Origin: Bryobacterales bacterium
Lineage (GTDB): Bacteria > Acidobacteriota > Terriglobia > Bryobacterales > Bryobacteraceae
Length of the DNA stretch: 44,449 nucleotides
Assembly (NCBI GenBank): GCA_025350625.1
Contig: JANXXL010000342.1
Location: forward strand, 1 to 44,449
Direction of reading: 5' to 3'
A program made the position numbers and the translations under genes. The notes beneath the pieces were generated by a model, which was not told where the DNA came from, did not search any database, and worked only from the letters and a program-made list of their open reading frames with translations. Shown here in pieces: positions 8,885 to 17,351 of this stretch (within the stretch, counting starts at the first letter, position 1; each line of letters opens with the position of its first letter).

Positions 8885-10423
8885 ATGAGTGGGCGTCAAT
8901 TCACTTTAAGACTCGCTAGCTTGACATTGTTCCTGGTACCGGGGCTCGCGATAGCCCAAGACGAGTGGTTAACGTGGGGCCATGATCCGGAACGCACGGG
9001 ATCGAACCCGGACGAGAAGATCCTCAATAAGGACAATGTCGCTCAACTCGAAGTGAAGTGGACCGCTCAGATTTCTACTCCGTCGAAGGATTACGTTCTC
9101 TCCACTATGACGGCTCCCATAGTTGCGATGGTGAATACGCCGCAGGGGCCAGTCCGGCGCGTGTTCGTCGTCGGCAGCGACAATACCGTTTTTGCGATCG
9201 ACGGGGCCACCGGTAAAATAGCCTGGCAAAAAGCGAACCCAAACCCGCTTAAAGAACCAAATAAGGGTGATTTCCGGTGCCCCAACACGCAAAACGCTAC
9301 GCCGGTGATCGATAAAGAGACGGGGATCATTTATGTATCGACCAGCGATGGAAGGCTGCGGGGCTTCGGTATTCTGGATGGCGAAGACCGTATTCCCCCG
9401 ACCAACTTCACCGACCCTTTCGCGCGTAACTGGAGTCTGACGCTACTCGATGGGGTGATCTATTCGCCCACTGCGCGCGGCTGTTTGAAAATGCAATCCC
9501 ACTTTACGGCGCTGGATTTGAAGGACCCCGCAAAACATCCGCTGGAGTATTACACCAACACCGGAATCAGCTCCGGCGCATGGGGGCGCGGCGGCTTCGT
9601 GCGGACACCCAAAGGGCTTTTAGCGCAGACTGCGGACGGCCCTTACGACCCGGCCGCCGGGAAGTTCGGCAATAGCGTGGTCGCGGTGACTGCTAAAAAC
9701 TTCCGCTTGCAGGATACTTTTACTCCGTCGAACTTCGACTATCTGACTAAAAAGGATTTGGATCTTGGATCGGGAAATCCAGTGGTTTTCCAGTTCGACA
9801 AATGGACCATGGCGGCAGTGGTGGGCAAAGAGGCGGTAATTTATTTGCTCGACACGAACAACCTGGGAGGCGCCGACCACCACACACCGCTTTACACGTC
9901 GCCTCGCTGGGGCAACGACGAAGCCAAGCTTCACGACCGGGGAACCTGGGGGATCACGACCTGGCTGGGACCGCAGGGAAGACGCTGGATATATGTCCCT
10001 ATGCTCGGGCCTCCCGCGAAAGATGCGCCGAAGTTCCCGCAGTCCTATGGACCCGCGAATCAGGGCAGCACCATGGCTTTCGAAGTCCGTCTCGACGCGG
10101 CAACGCAAAAACCAACGCTGGTGCCGATGTGGATGTCCCGAGAGATGCACGCACCGGAGCCGCCTACGGCCGCGAATGGAGTGGTTTACGTGCTCTTGGC
10201 CGGCAAAACGTCGGATGAATCGCGCGGCGCCATCGAAGCACCTCCGGGTCTTGATCCCAACTCAGTTCTCTATGCTCTCGATGCGGAAACAGGTAAGGAA
10301 CTGTATTCGAGCAACAAGCTGATCGCCAGCTTCACGCATTTCAACGAACCAGTGGTCGTCGGGGGCCAGGTTTACGTCTGCACCTGGGACGGGAAAATCT
10401 ACGCTTTCGGCCTCAAGAAGTAA
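8885..10423 (+). CDS. Secreted PQQ-like beta-propeller protein
   Basis: 512 residues, start ATG preceded by AGGAGGT at 6-12 bases, with a clear signal peptide (LASLTLFLVPGLAIAQ). Repeats of the form 'VFAIDGATGKIAWQK', 'YVSTSDGRLRGFG' and 'LYALDAETGKELYSS' mark a quinoprotein/BamB-like eight-bladed propeller. I do not see the vicinal Cys pair or the full metal/PQQ ligand set of quinoprotein alcohol dehydrogenases, so cofactor binding is unproven. It precedes the DUF1592 cytochrome by about 120 bases in the same direction. A role as a secreted dehydrogenase passing electrons to that cytochrome is possible but is inference only. Confidence 0.8.
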   Translation: MSGRQFTLRLASLTLFLVPGLAIAQDEWLTWGHDPERTGSNPDEKILNKDNVAQLEVKWTAQISTPSKDYVLSTMTAPIVAMVNTPQGPVRRVFVVGSDNTVFAIDGATGKIAWQKANPNPLKEPNKGDFRCPNTQNATPVIDKETGIIYVSTSDGRLRGFGILDGEDRIPPTNFTDPFARNWSLTLLDGVIYSPTARGCLKMQSHFTALDLKDPAKHPLEYYTNTGISSGAWGRGGFVRTPKGLLAQTADGPYDPAAGKFGNSVVAVTAKNFRLQDTFTPSNFDYLTKKDLDLGSGNPVVFQFDKWTMAAVVGKEAVIYLLDTNNLGGADHHTPLYTSPRWGNDEAKLHDRGTWGITTWLGPQGRRWIYVPMLGPPAKDAPKFPQSYGPANQGSTMAFEVRLDAATQKPTLVPMWMSREMHAPEPPTAANGVVYVLLAGKTSDESRGAIEAPPGLDPNSVLYALDAETGKELYSSNKLIASFTHFNEPVVVGGQVYVCTWDGKIYAFGLKK

Positions 10424-10450
10424 CGACCGGCATGTAACGCTAAGGTACGT

Positions 10451-10479
10451 TTGACTTTGGTTTCACTTTAGAATATGAT
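10451..10479 (+). promoter_or_regulatory. Predicted sigma70-type promoter before the DUF1592-ankyrin pair
   Basis: TTGACT at 10451-10456, a 17-base spacer and TATGAT at 10474-10479: one mismatch to each consensus hexamer with ideal spacing. It lies 64 bases upstream of the DUF1592 gene start, which suggests that the cytochrome and ankyrin genes can be transcribed independently of the PQQ-like gene. Confidence 0.6.
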
Positions 10480-10542
10480 TCGAACGCATAGGACGGTTGT
10501 GGAAGGCTTTACCTCGTTCCAAATTCTGGAGGTTCTACGTAT

Positions 10543-12945
10543 ATGTTGAAGAGTTCGGTGACGTCGATTTTTTATCGGCTTCCTGTCCTGTTGATCGCGG
10601 GTGGCTTAGTCGCCCTCGGCGCTCCGCAACAACCCAATGGTGAACGGCCGCAAGCTGCCGCGCAGCGCACCCTCATCAATCAATATTGTGTAACCTGCCA
10701 CAACGACAAGCTCAAGACGGGCGGTATGGTGCTTGACAACGTGAATGTGGAGAACGTGGGTCAGAACATCGAGGTTTGGGAAAAGGTTCTGCACAAGGTG
10801 AATTCCCGGTATATGCCGCCTCCGGGCGTGCCGCGGCCGGATGAAAAGGCCTACCAGTCGTTAGTGACCTACCTTGAAACGTCGCTCGATCAGGTGAGCG
10901 CAGCCAAGCCAAATCCGGGGCGCACCGCCTCCCTCCGCCGCCTCAATCGAACCGAATACAAGAATGCGATTCGCGACCTGCTGGGGCTGGATATCGATGT
11001 CGCGCCGCTTCTGCCGAGCGACGACTCGAGCTTCGGTTTCGACAACATCATGGTGGGAGAGCTTTCGCCGACGCTGCTCGAACGATATTTGTCCGCCGCG
11101 CGCAAAATCAGCCGGCTGGCTATGGGCGGCACGCCGCGCGGCCCATCCGGCGACACCATCTTGATTCCCGCGGACCTCACGCAGGAGGGCCACTTCGAAG
11201 AACTGCCGTTCGGCACGCGCGGCGGGGCTGCGATTCACTACATTTTCCCGCAGAACGCCGAGTATGAAATTCAGCTCAAACTCACCCGCGACCGCAACGA
11301 ACACGTGGAAGGTTTGACGGGTCCGACGCCCATAGAACTCATGGTTGATGGCGAACTGGTGCAGACCTTCAATATAAAGCCGAATAAGGTGATCGTCGGG
11401 ATTCGAAACGCAACCGAAATCCCCAGCGATGAGTTGCTTGACAAGGATCTCCACATCCGTATTCCGATAAAGGCGGGCACGCACGATATTTCAGTTGCCT
11501 TCCCCAGACAGAATCCGGCCCTTCTGCTTGAGACCGAGCGCAAGCCCTACCAGGCCCATTTCAATATGTACCGCCATCCGCGGATTCAACCGGCACTCTA
11601 TTCGATCACTGTGATTGGTCCTTACGATCCCACCGGAGCCGGAGATACGGCGAGCCGCCGGCGGATTTTTGTATGCCGCCCCGCCAAGCCGTCCGAAGAA
11701 GAAGGCTGCGCGAAGAAGGTGCTTTTGAGCTTTGCCAAGCGCGCGTATCGGCGTCCGGTAACCGAAGCGGATGTTCAAGTTCCGTTCAAGCTCTACCAGG
11801 ACGGTCGCGCCGCGGGCGGATTTGACGCGGGGATCGAGAGAGCGCTGCGGGCCCTTTTGGTGAGCCCTGAGTTCTTGTTCCGCGTCGAAAACGATCCGCC
11901 CAACGTCGCAGCTAACACAGCATATCGTCTCACCGACCTGGAGCTGGCTTCGCGCCTGTCGTTCTTCCTGTGGAGCAGTATCCCCGACGATACTCTGCTC
12001 GACCTGGCGATTCAAGGGAAGCTCCGACAGCCGGGCATGCTGGAAAAACAAGTCCGGCGAATGTTGGCCGACAGCCGCTCCCAGATGCTGGTCACCAGTT
12101 TTGCCGATCAATGGCTGTATTTGCGTAACCTCGATGCCATTGTTCCCGATGCGCGGGAATTCGCGGACTATGACGATAACCTGCGGCAGTCAATGAAGCG
12201 TGAAACCGAGCTGTTTTTCGGCAGCATTATGTCGGAGGATCGCAGCGTAATCGATTTATTGAGCGCCAACTACTCGTTCCTCAATGAGCGTCTGGCGAAG
12301 CACTACGGTGTTCCGAAGGTGTACGATAGCTACTTCCGGCGCGTCGACTTCGATCCCGCGAGCGGACGCGGCGGGCTGCTGGGGCAAGCCAGCATCCTTA
12401 CTGTAACCTCGTATGCAGACCGTACCTCTCCGGTGATTCGCGGCAAGTGGGTTCTGACCAATATAGTTGGATCGCCGCCGCCCCCGCCGCCGCCCAACGT
12501 GCCGCCGCTCAAGGAAAACGGCTCCGTGGGCAAGGTCTTGACCATGCGGGAGCGTATGGCACAGCACCGCGCCAATCAGCCCTGCGCCGGCTGCCATAGA
12601 CTTATGGATCCGGTTGGTTTTTCGCTCGAGAATTTCGATGCAGTAGGGCGCTCTCGAGTCACCGAAGGAGACGACGCTATCGATGCTTCGGGCAGCCTTC
12701 CCGACGGGGTTGAATTTAAAGGTGTGGCCGGACTGAAGAAGGCGTTATTGAGCAAACCGGAGTTGTTCGTAACTACGGTTACGGAGAAGCTGCTGATCTA
12801 TGGATTGGGCCGGGGACTCGAACCTTATGACGGTGCGGTGGTGCGCAAGATCGTGCGCGACGCCCGCAGCACCGACTATCGTTTCTCCTCGCTTATTTTA
12901 GGGGTCGTCAACAGTACACCATTTCAAATGCGGAGCTCACAATGA
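10543..12945 (+). CDS. DUF1592/DUF1588/DUF1585 'Planctomycete-type' diheme cytochrome protein
   Basis: 800 residues with a signal peptide (YRLPVLLIAGGLVALG). An N-terminal c-type heme site CVTCH is at residues 49-53, followed by DUF1587 (RLNRTEYKNAIRDLLGLD, about 130-150), a carbohydrate-binding-like segment, DUF1595 (LLSFAKRAYRRPV, about 400), DUF1592 (about 440-570), DUF1588 (HYGV..., RGGLLGQASILT, about 590-690) and DUF1585 at the C-terminus. A second heme site CAGCH is at 681-685, before RLMDPVGFSLENFD. The protein is therefore predicted to be an exported diheme protein. In related genomes the usual next gene encodes a DUF1552 protein; here it is instead an ankyrin protein overlapping by 4 bases. 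The enzymatic role of this family is not established. Confidence 0.87.
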   Translation: MLKSSVTSIFYRLPVLLIAGGLVALGAPQQPNGERPQAAAQRTLINQYCVTCHNDKLKTGGMVLDNVNVENVGQNIEVWEKVLHKVNSRYMPPPGVPRPDEKAYQSLVTYLETSLDQVSAAKPNPGRTASLRRLNRTEYKNAIRDLLGLDIDVAPLLPSDDSSFGFDNIMVGELSPTLLERYLSAARKISRLAMGGTPRGPSGDTILIPADLTQEGHFEELPFGTRGGAAIHYIFPQNAEYEIQLKLTRDRNEHVEGLTGPTPIELMVDGELVQTFNIKPNKVIVGIRNATEIPSDELLDKDLHIRIPIKAGTHDISVAFPRQNPALLLETERKPYQAHFNMYRHPRIQPALYSITVIGPYDPTGAGDTASRRRIFVCRPAKPSEEEGCAKKVLLSFAKRAYRRPVTEADVQVPFKLYQDGRAAGGFDAGIERALRALLVSPEFLFRVENDPPNVAANTAYRLTDLELASRLSFFLWSSIPDDTLLDLAIQGKLRQPGMLEKQVRRMLADSRSQMLVTSFADQWLYLRNLDAIVPDAREFADYDDNLRQSMKRETELFFGSIMSEDRSVIDLLSANYSFLNERLAKHYGVPKVYDSYFRRVDFDPASGRGGLLGQASILTVTSYADRTSPVIRGKWVLTNIVGSPPPPPPPNVPPLKENGSVGKVLTMRERMAQHRANQPCAGCHRLMDPVGFSLENFDAVGRSRVTEGDDAIDASGSLPDGVEFKGVAGLKKALLSKPELFVTTVTEKLLIYGLGRGLEPYDGAVVRKIVRDARSTDYRFSSLILGVVNSTPFQMRSSQ

Positions 12946-14450
12946 ATATCACTAAAGGACACTTGAAACTCGGCGGAGTCGTGATCGCTTCGACACTCTT
13001 AGCCATGAATCTGCCTGCCGCGAGTAACGGCAACGATGTCCGGCTGTTGGACGCTGTGAAGAATTCGGATAAGGCGGCTATCCAGGCGCTGCTGCCGCAG
13101 CACATCGATCCGAATGTCCCCGATCTAAACGGCTCGACGGCGCTGCACTGGGCGTCGCGCTGGAATAATCTCGAAGTCGCCGCCGCTTTGATTAAGAGCG
13201 GTGCGAACGTCAAGGCGGCGAATCGCTACGGAGTTACCCCGCTTTCGTTGGCCTGTATCAACGGGAGCGCTCCGATGATTGAGCTGCTGCTGAAGGCCGG
13301 GGCGGATGCGAATACGGTCCTGCCGGAAGGCGAAACCGCGCTGATGACGGCGGCGCGCACGGGTGACGTGAATGCCGTGAAGGCGCTGATCGCCCACGGC
13401 GCCGACGTCAACTTCAAAGAAACCCAGCGCGGGCAGACGGCCCTGATGTGGGCGGCCGCGGAAGGCAATGCCGAGGTGGTCGCGGAGCTGGTTGAGCGCG
13501 GCGCCGATATGCATGCTAAGACCAAGGGCGGCTTTACTCCGTTGCTGCTGGGCGTCCGGGAGGGCAAGCTCAACGTTGTCGAGGCATTGCTCAAAGCCGG
13601 CGCGAATGTGAATGAGAAATGGGAAGGCGGCCGGGTAACCGGTGTATCGGGCATCAGTGCCTTGAATTTGGCGGTAGCCAACGGTCATTACGAGCTCGCC
13701 TCGTTTATGCTCGACAAGGGCGCCGATCCGAACGCCTCCACCCAGGGATGGACTCCGTTGCATGAAATCACATGGGTACGTAAACCCGGAATGGGCGACA
13801 ACGATCCAGCTCCCGAGGGTTCGGGAAAGATGACCAGTCTCGACCTCGTCAGAAAACTCGTCGCGCATGGAGCGAACGTCAACGCTCGTATGACCAGGAC
13901 CGGGAACCCGGGTGGACACGAACGGCGCACTCTGGTAAATATGATCGGCGCCACTCCCTTTTTCATGGCGGCGAAAAGCGCGGACGCTCCTTTGATGCGT
14001 CTTCTGAAAGAGCTGGGCGCTGATCCGTTGCTGCCGAATAAGGACGACACACCGCCGCTGCTGGTGGCTGCCGGAGTCGGCACCTTATTCCCCGGCGAGG
14101 ACCCGGGAACGGAAACGGAAGCAGTCGAAGCCGTGAAAGTCGCTTTGGAGTTCGGAGCAGACATAAATGCGGTAGATAAGAACGGCGAAACTGCACTCCA
14201 TGGCGCGGCTTACAAGCAGGCGCCTGCGGTGGCTCAACTGCTGATCGACAAGGGCGCCAAGATTGAAGTCTGGAACCGGAAGAACAAAACCGGTTGGACG
14301 CCCTTGCGAATTGCAGAGGGCGTCGTCATCGCGACCAACTTCAAGAACTCGCCTCCCACTGCGGCAGTGCTTAAGGACGCCATGGCCAAGGCGGGAGTAT
14401 CGACGGTGGTCGAAGACGACATCGAACGCGCTGGCCATACCGCTAAGTAG
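12942..14450 (+). CDS. Exported ankyrin-repeat protein
   Basis: 502 residues; the ATG overlaps the stop of the DUF1592 gene (ATGA), so translation is probably coupled. A signal-peptide-like start (LGGVVIASTLLAMNLPAAS) precedes about ten ankyrin repeats running from residue 45 to 470, for example 'GSTALHWASRWNNLEVAAALI' type units, 'GETALMTAARTGDVNAVKALI' and 'NGETALHGAAYKQAPAVAQLL'. The repeats have unequal insertions near residues 275-330. No enzymatic domain is visible. The coupling suggests that it binds or organises the cytochrome partner in the periplasm or at the surface; that is inference. A strong hairpin follows the gene. Confidence 0.87.
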   Translation: MNITKGHLKLGGVVIASTLLAMNLPAASNGNDVRLLDAVKNSDKAAIQALLPQHIDPNVPDLNGSTALHWASRWNNLEVAAALIKSGANVKAANRYGVTPLSLACINGSAPMIELLLKAGADANTVLPEGETALMTAARTGDVNAVKALIAHGADVNFKETQRGQTALMWAAAEGNAEVVAELVERGADMHAKTKGGFTPLLLGVREGKLNVVEALLKAGANVNEKWEGGRVTGVSGISALNLAVANGHYELASFMLDKGADPNASTQGWTPLHEITWVRKPGMGDNDPAPEGSGKMTSLDLVRKLVAHGANVNARMTRTGNPGGHERRTLVNMIGATPFFMAAKSADAPLMRLLKELGADPLLPNKDDTPPLLVAAGVGTLFPGEDPGTETEAVEAVKVALEFGADINAVDKNGETALHGAAYKQAPAVAQLLIDKGAKIEVWNRKNKTGWTPLRIAEGVVIATNFKNSPPTAAVLKDAMAKAGVSTVVEDDIERAGHTAK

Positions 14451-14471
14451 CAACAGGAACTCACTCACAGT

Positions 14472-14502
14472 CCCAGCGCCCCCGGAACTGGCGCTGGGTT
14501 CT
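14472..14502 (+). terminator. Probable terminator after the ankyrin gene
   Basis: A perfect 9-bp GC-rich stem, CCCAGCGCC (14472-14480) with GGCGCTGGG (14490-14498), 9-base loop, followed by TTCT. The T-run is short, so it may be a weak intrinsic terminator or a transcript-stabilising hairpin. It begins 21 bases after the ankyrin stop codon. Confidence 0.6.
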
Positions 14503-14606
14503 GGCTGTTCGCCGCCAGGCCGGCAAAGAAGCGGCGGAGTGTCAAGTCAACAGCGAACCCCGGCGTTCGCACGGCAGGCGGGCTAGACTTTTCCTAGGGA
14601 TTCCCT

Positions 14607-14831
14607 ATGGCCACGCCGTATGTTGAAAACTTTCCCAATGAGATCTACGAGCTCTACGCAAATAGCGGGCGAAGTCATCTCGCTGCTCGAAGAAAATGTG
14701 CACACACCGCAGGAGCTCAAGCGCCGGCGGCAACTGTTTCAGCGGATACTGAAGCTGCGGGCCGGCAAACCCCTGGCGCGTGCCACCTCCCCACCACAGA
14801 GGAAATGCAGCGTGAGGACTGTGAACGTTGA
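14607..14831 (+). pseudogene. Relic of a FitA/VapB-type ribbon-helix-helix antitoxin, frameshifted
   Basis: The conserved antitoxin sequence is split over two frames. Frame A (ATG 14607) reads MATPYVENFPNEIYE, the typical first strand of FitA-like RHH antitoxins. The frame one base later then reads GEVISLLEENVHTPQELKRR and QLFQRILKLRAGKPLA, the usual helix and linker. Near 14785-14800 the match returns to frame A and ends in PTTEEMQREDCER-stop, the typical antitoxin tail that overlaps the toxin start. No single frame gives an intact antitoxin, and the region between the first strand and helix also looks shortened. At least two indels are needed to explain it. Assembly error is an alternative, but the neighbouring genes are intact. 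Confidence 0.65.
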
Positions 14832-15254
14832 ATCTTGTCATCGACGCCGGCGTCGCAACCAAGTGGTTTCTCCCCGATGAGCCATTTTCAGAGCCGGCGT
14901 TGGAATTGCTCCGCCAGTCGACGGCAGGAACTACGGAATTTCATCGTCCCCGATCTGTTCTTTTCGGAATGCGGCAATATTCTTTGGAAAGCTACCCGGC
15001 AGAAGCGCCTTTCCGCGGAAACCTGGCAGCGATCCAGTTGATCGAGGAAGTGCAACTATGGACAGAACCCGCCGTCCGACTGCTCGAAAGCACACTCCAG
15101 ATCGCCAGGAATTATGACCGTACATTTTACGAGTCCCTCTATCTGGCGGTGGCCGCAAAGCAACAGGCCTTTCTGATAACGGCGGACGAGGAACCTCGCC
15201 AACGCGACCGCCGCCTATCTCCCATTAAAATGGCTGAGATTGCTATCTCACTGA
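14828..15254 (+). pseudogene. Relic of a VapC/FitB-type PIN-domain toxin with three frameshifts
   Basis: From a TTG at 14828 the frame reads NLVIDAGVATKWFLPDEP, the classic PIN N-terminus with the first catalytic Asp. At about 14905-14930 the family match moves to the +1 frame: RNFIVPDLFFSECGNILWK and RQKRLSAETWQR, which contains the catalytic Glu. At about 15028-15040 it returns to the first frame (AIQLIEE, LWTEPAVRLLES, YDRTFYESLYLAVAAK, LITADEE), and at about 15190 it moves to +1 again (NLANATAAYLPLKWL, stop 15252-15254). The first frame itself stays open to 15283, but its product lacks the FSEC segment and the normal C-terminus and has Glu in place of the usual Asp in Y-D-SLYLA. Activity is unlikely. 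Indels are +1, -1, +1. Confidence 0.75.
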
Positions 15255-15286
15255 GTTTAAACGGGCAGAACTCGGAACGCTAAAAC

Positions 15287-15315
15287 TTGACAATAACAGA
15301 CTAAACTTGCATAAT
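15287..15315 (+). promoter_or_regulatory. Predicted sigma70-type promoter of dnaK
   Basis: TTGACA at 15287-15292 (perfect -35), 17-base spacer, CATAAT at 15310-15315 (one mismatch to TATAAT). It stands 62 bases before the dnaK ATG in an AT-rich stretch directly after the toxin relic. A housekeeping promoter fits negative control by HspR rather than a dedicated heat-shock sigma factor; that link is inference. Confidence 0.7.
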
Positions 15316-15322
15316 GATCCTA

Positions 15323-15337
15323 GGCTAAGTATTAGCC
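15323..15337. promoter_or_regulatory. Palindrome GGCTAA-GTA-TTAGCC in the dnaK leader
   Basis: A perfect 6-bp inverted repeat with 3-base centre lies 7 bases after the predicted -10 box, so it overlaps or follows the expected transcription start. It could be an operator for the HspR encoded at the end of this operon or a small RNA hairpin in the 5' leader. It does not match the CIRCE element, nor the HAIR consensus described for actinobacterial HspR. Confidence 0.4.
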
Positions 15338-15376
15338 GAGGTTTTCTGAATTCAACACAGGAAGAGAGACGCAAAT

Positions 15377-17293
15377 ATGAGCAAAATCATTGGCATCGAC
15401 CTGGGCACCACCAACTCGGTGGTCGCCGTCATGGAAGGCGGCCAGCCGGTCGTCATTCCGAACCAGGAGGGTGGCCGGACGACGCCGTCGGTGGTGGGTT
15501 TCGCCAAGAGTGGTGAGCGCCTGGTAGGTCAGGTCGCCAAACGGCAGGCGGTCACCAATCCGGAAAACACGGTTTATTCGATCAAGCGCTTCATGGGACG
15601 CCGCTTCGATGAAGTCAGCCAGGAGATGAAACTGGTCCCCTACAAAGTCGTCTCCGGCGACACCGACGACGCCCGCGTGGATATCAGCGGAAAGAAGTAT
15701 TCCCCGCCAGAGATCTCCGCGATGATCCTGGGCAAGCTTAAGGAAGCGGCGGAAGCCTACTTAGGCGAGAAAGTCACTAAAGCTGTCATCACCGTGCCGG
15801 CTTACTTCAACGATGCACAGCGGCAAGCCACCAAGGACGCCGGGAAGATCGCGGGGCTGGAAGTGATGCGTATCATCAACGAGCCCACGGCGGCCGCGCT
15901 CGCGTATGGTCTGGATCGCAAAAAGAACGAAACCATTGCGGTCTATGACTTTGGCGGCGGCACCTTTGACATCTCGATCCTCGAAGTAGGGGACGGCGTG
16001 GTGGAAGTGAAATCCACCAACGGCGATACGCACCTGGGCGGCGACAACATCGATCAGCGCATCATCGACTGGTTGATCCAGGAATTCAAGCGCGACCAGG
16101 GCATCGACGTCTCGAAGGATCAGATGGCTTTGCAGCGCCTGAAGGAAGCGGCGGAAAAGGCCAAAATCGAACTTTCGACGCTGCTCGAAACCGAACTCAA
16201 TTTGCCATTTCTGACTGCCGACGCAAGCGGTCCTAAGCACCTGGCGATCAAGCTGACCCGCGCCCGCTTCGAACAGATGGTGGCGGATATTCTGGAGCGG
16301 TCGGTCGAGCCTTGCAAAAAGGCATTGAGCGATGCCGGTCTCACGCCCGCGCAGATCGACGAAGTGGTGTTAGTGGGCGGCTCGACGCGCATCCCCAAAG
16401 TGCAGGAGATGGTTCGCAACCTGTTCGGAAAAGACCCCAATCGCAGCGTGAATCCCGACGAAGTGGTGGCGGTAGGCACGGCGGTGCAGGGCGGCGTGCT
16501 GGGCGGCGAAGTGAAGGACGTGCTGCTGCTCGATGTAACACCGCTTTCGCTCGGCATTGAGACGCTGGGCGGCGTGTTCACGAAACTGATCGATCGCAAC
16601 ACCACCATTCCAACGCGCAAGAGCGAGGTTTTCTCGACGGCCGCGGATTCGCAGACTTCGGTCGAGATCAAGGTCTATCAAGGCGAGCGCGCTTTAGCCA
16701 AGGACAACCGAATGCTGGGGGTGTTCCAGTTGATCGGCATCCCTCCAGCGCCGCGCGGGATCCCGCAGGTGGAAGTGACATTCGATATCGATGCCAATGG
16801 CATCCTGAACGTCACCGCCAAGGATAAGGCGACCAATAACGAGCAGAAGATCACGATCACTTCTTCCTCCGGTCTAAGCAAAGAAGAAGTCGACAAGATG
16901 GCCAAAGACGCCGAAGCCCACGGGGCCGACGATCGCAAGCGCAAAGACGAAATCGACGCGCGCAACCGGGCGGATTCGATGGTCTACCAGGTCGAGAAAA
17001 TGCTCAAGGAGCATCGCGATAAGATCGGCGATGACGATGCCAAGAACGTGGAGACCGCTCTCGAAGCGACCCGCAAGGCCATGTCCGGTGGAACTGTGGA
17101 GGAAATCAGCAAGGCCACCGACAATCTCACCCAGGCTAGCCACAAGCTGGCGGAGGCGATGTATAAATCGCAAACTCCGGGGTCCGGGGGCGCGGCGCCG
17201 GGCGGTGAGCCGCCTGCCGATGGCGCGGGCGCCGAAAAGCAAAAAGACAATGTGGTCGACGCGGAGTTCGTAGACGTCGAGGATAAGAAGTAA
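15377..17293 (+). CDS. dnaK: Chaperone DnaK (Hsp70)
   Basis: 638 residues, the normal DnaK length, with an AGGAAGAGAG ribosome binding site before the ATG. The nucleotide-binding domain shows [14 protein letters not shown] at the start, [17 protein letters not shown] near 140, [19 protein letters not shown] near 195 and [13 protein letters not shown] near 335. The linker and substrate-binding domain follow ([37 protein letters not shown]), and the protein ends with the conserved acidic EFVDVEDKK. It binds exposed hydrophobic peptides in an ATP cycle with DnaJ and GrpE. dnaJ and hspR follow; grpE is not present in the window. Confidence 0.98.
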   Translation: MSKIIGIDLGTTNSVVAVMEGGQPVVIPNQEGGRTTPSVVGFAKSGERLVGQVAKRQAVTNPENTVYSIKRFMGRRFDEVSQEMKLVPYKVVSGDTDDARVDISGKKYSPPEISAMILGKLKEAAEAYLGEKVTKAVITVPAYFNDAQRQATKDAGKIAGLEVMRIINEPTAAALAYGLDRKKNETIAVYDFGGGTFDISILEVGDGVVEVKSTNGDTHLGGDNIDQRIIDWLIQEFKRDQGIDVSKDQMALQRLKEAAEKAKIELSTLLETELNLPFLTADASGPKHLAIKLTRARFEQMVADILERSVEPCKKALSDAGLTPAQIDEVVLVGGSTRIPKVQEMVRNLFGKDPNRSVNPDEVVAVGTAVQGGVLGGEVKDVLLLDVTPLSLGIETLGGVFTKLIDRNTTIPTRKSEVFSTAADSQTSVEIKVYQGERALAKDNRMLGVFQLIGIPPAPRGIPQVEVTFDIDANGILNVTAKDKATNNEQKITITSSSGLSKEEVDKMAKDAEAHGADDRKRKDEIDARNRADSMVYQVEKMLKEHRDKIGDDDAKNVETALEATRKAMSGGTVEEISKATDNLTQASHKLAEAMYKSQTPGSGGAAPGGEPPADGAGAEKQKDNVVDAEFVDVEDKK

Positions 17294-17322
17294 CCGCCGC
17301 CACGCCGACCAAGATAAGAATG

Positions 17323-17342
17323 GGCGGGCCTGAAAGCCCGCC
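17323..17342 (+). other. Strong hairpin between dnaK and dnaJ
   Basis: GGCGGGC (17323-17329), 6-base loop CTGAAA, GCCCGCC (17336-17342): a perfect 7-bp GC stem with no T-run, ending 9 bases before the dnaJ ATG. It occupies the place of a normal Shine-Dalgarno sequence. It could protect the dnaK message end, reduce read-through, or limit dnaJ translation at low temperature; these roles are inference. Confidence 0.5.
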
Positions 17343-17351
17343 TGCGTGCGT

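Noticed and set aside
15251-15275. CTGAGTT-N11-AACTCGG as a canonical HAIR operator for HspR
   Set aside because: The spacing between GAGT and ACTC is 13 bases, not 7, and one arm has a mismatch; it is kept only as a weak candidate within the dnaK finding.
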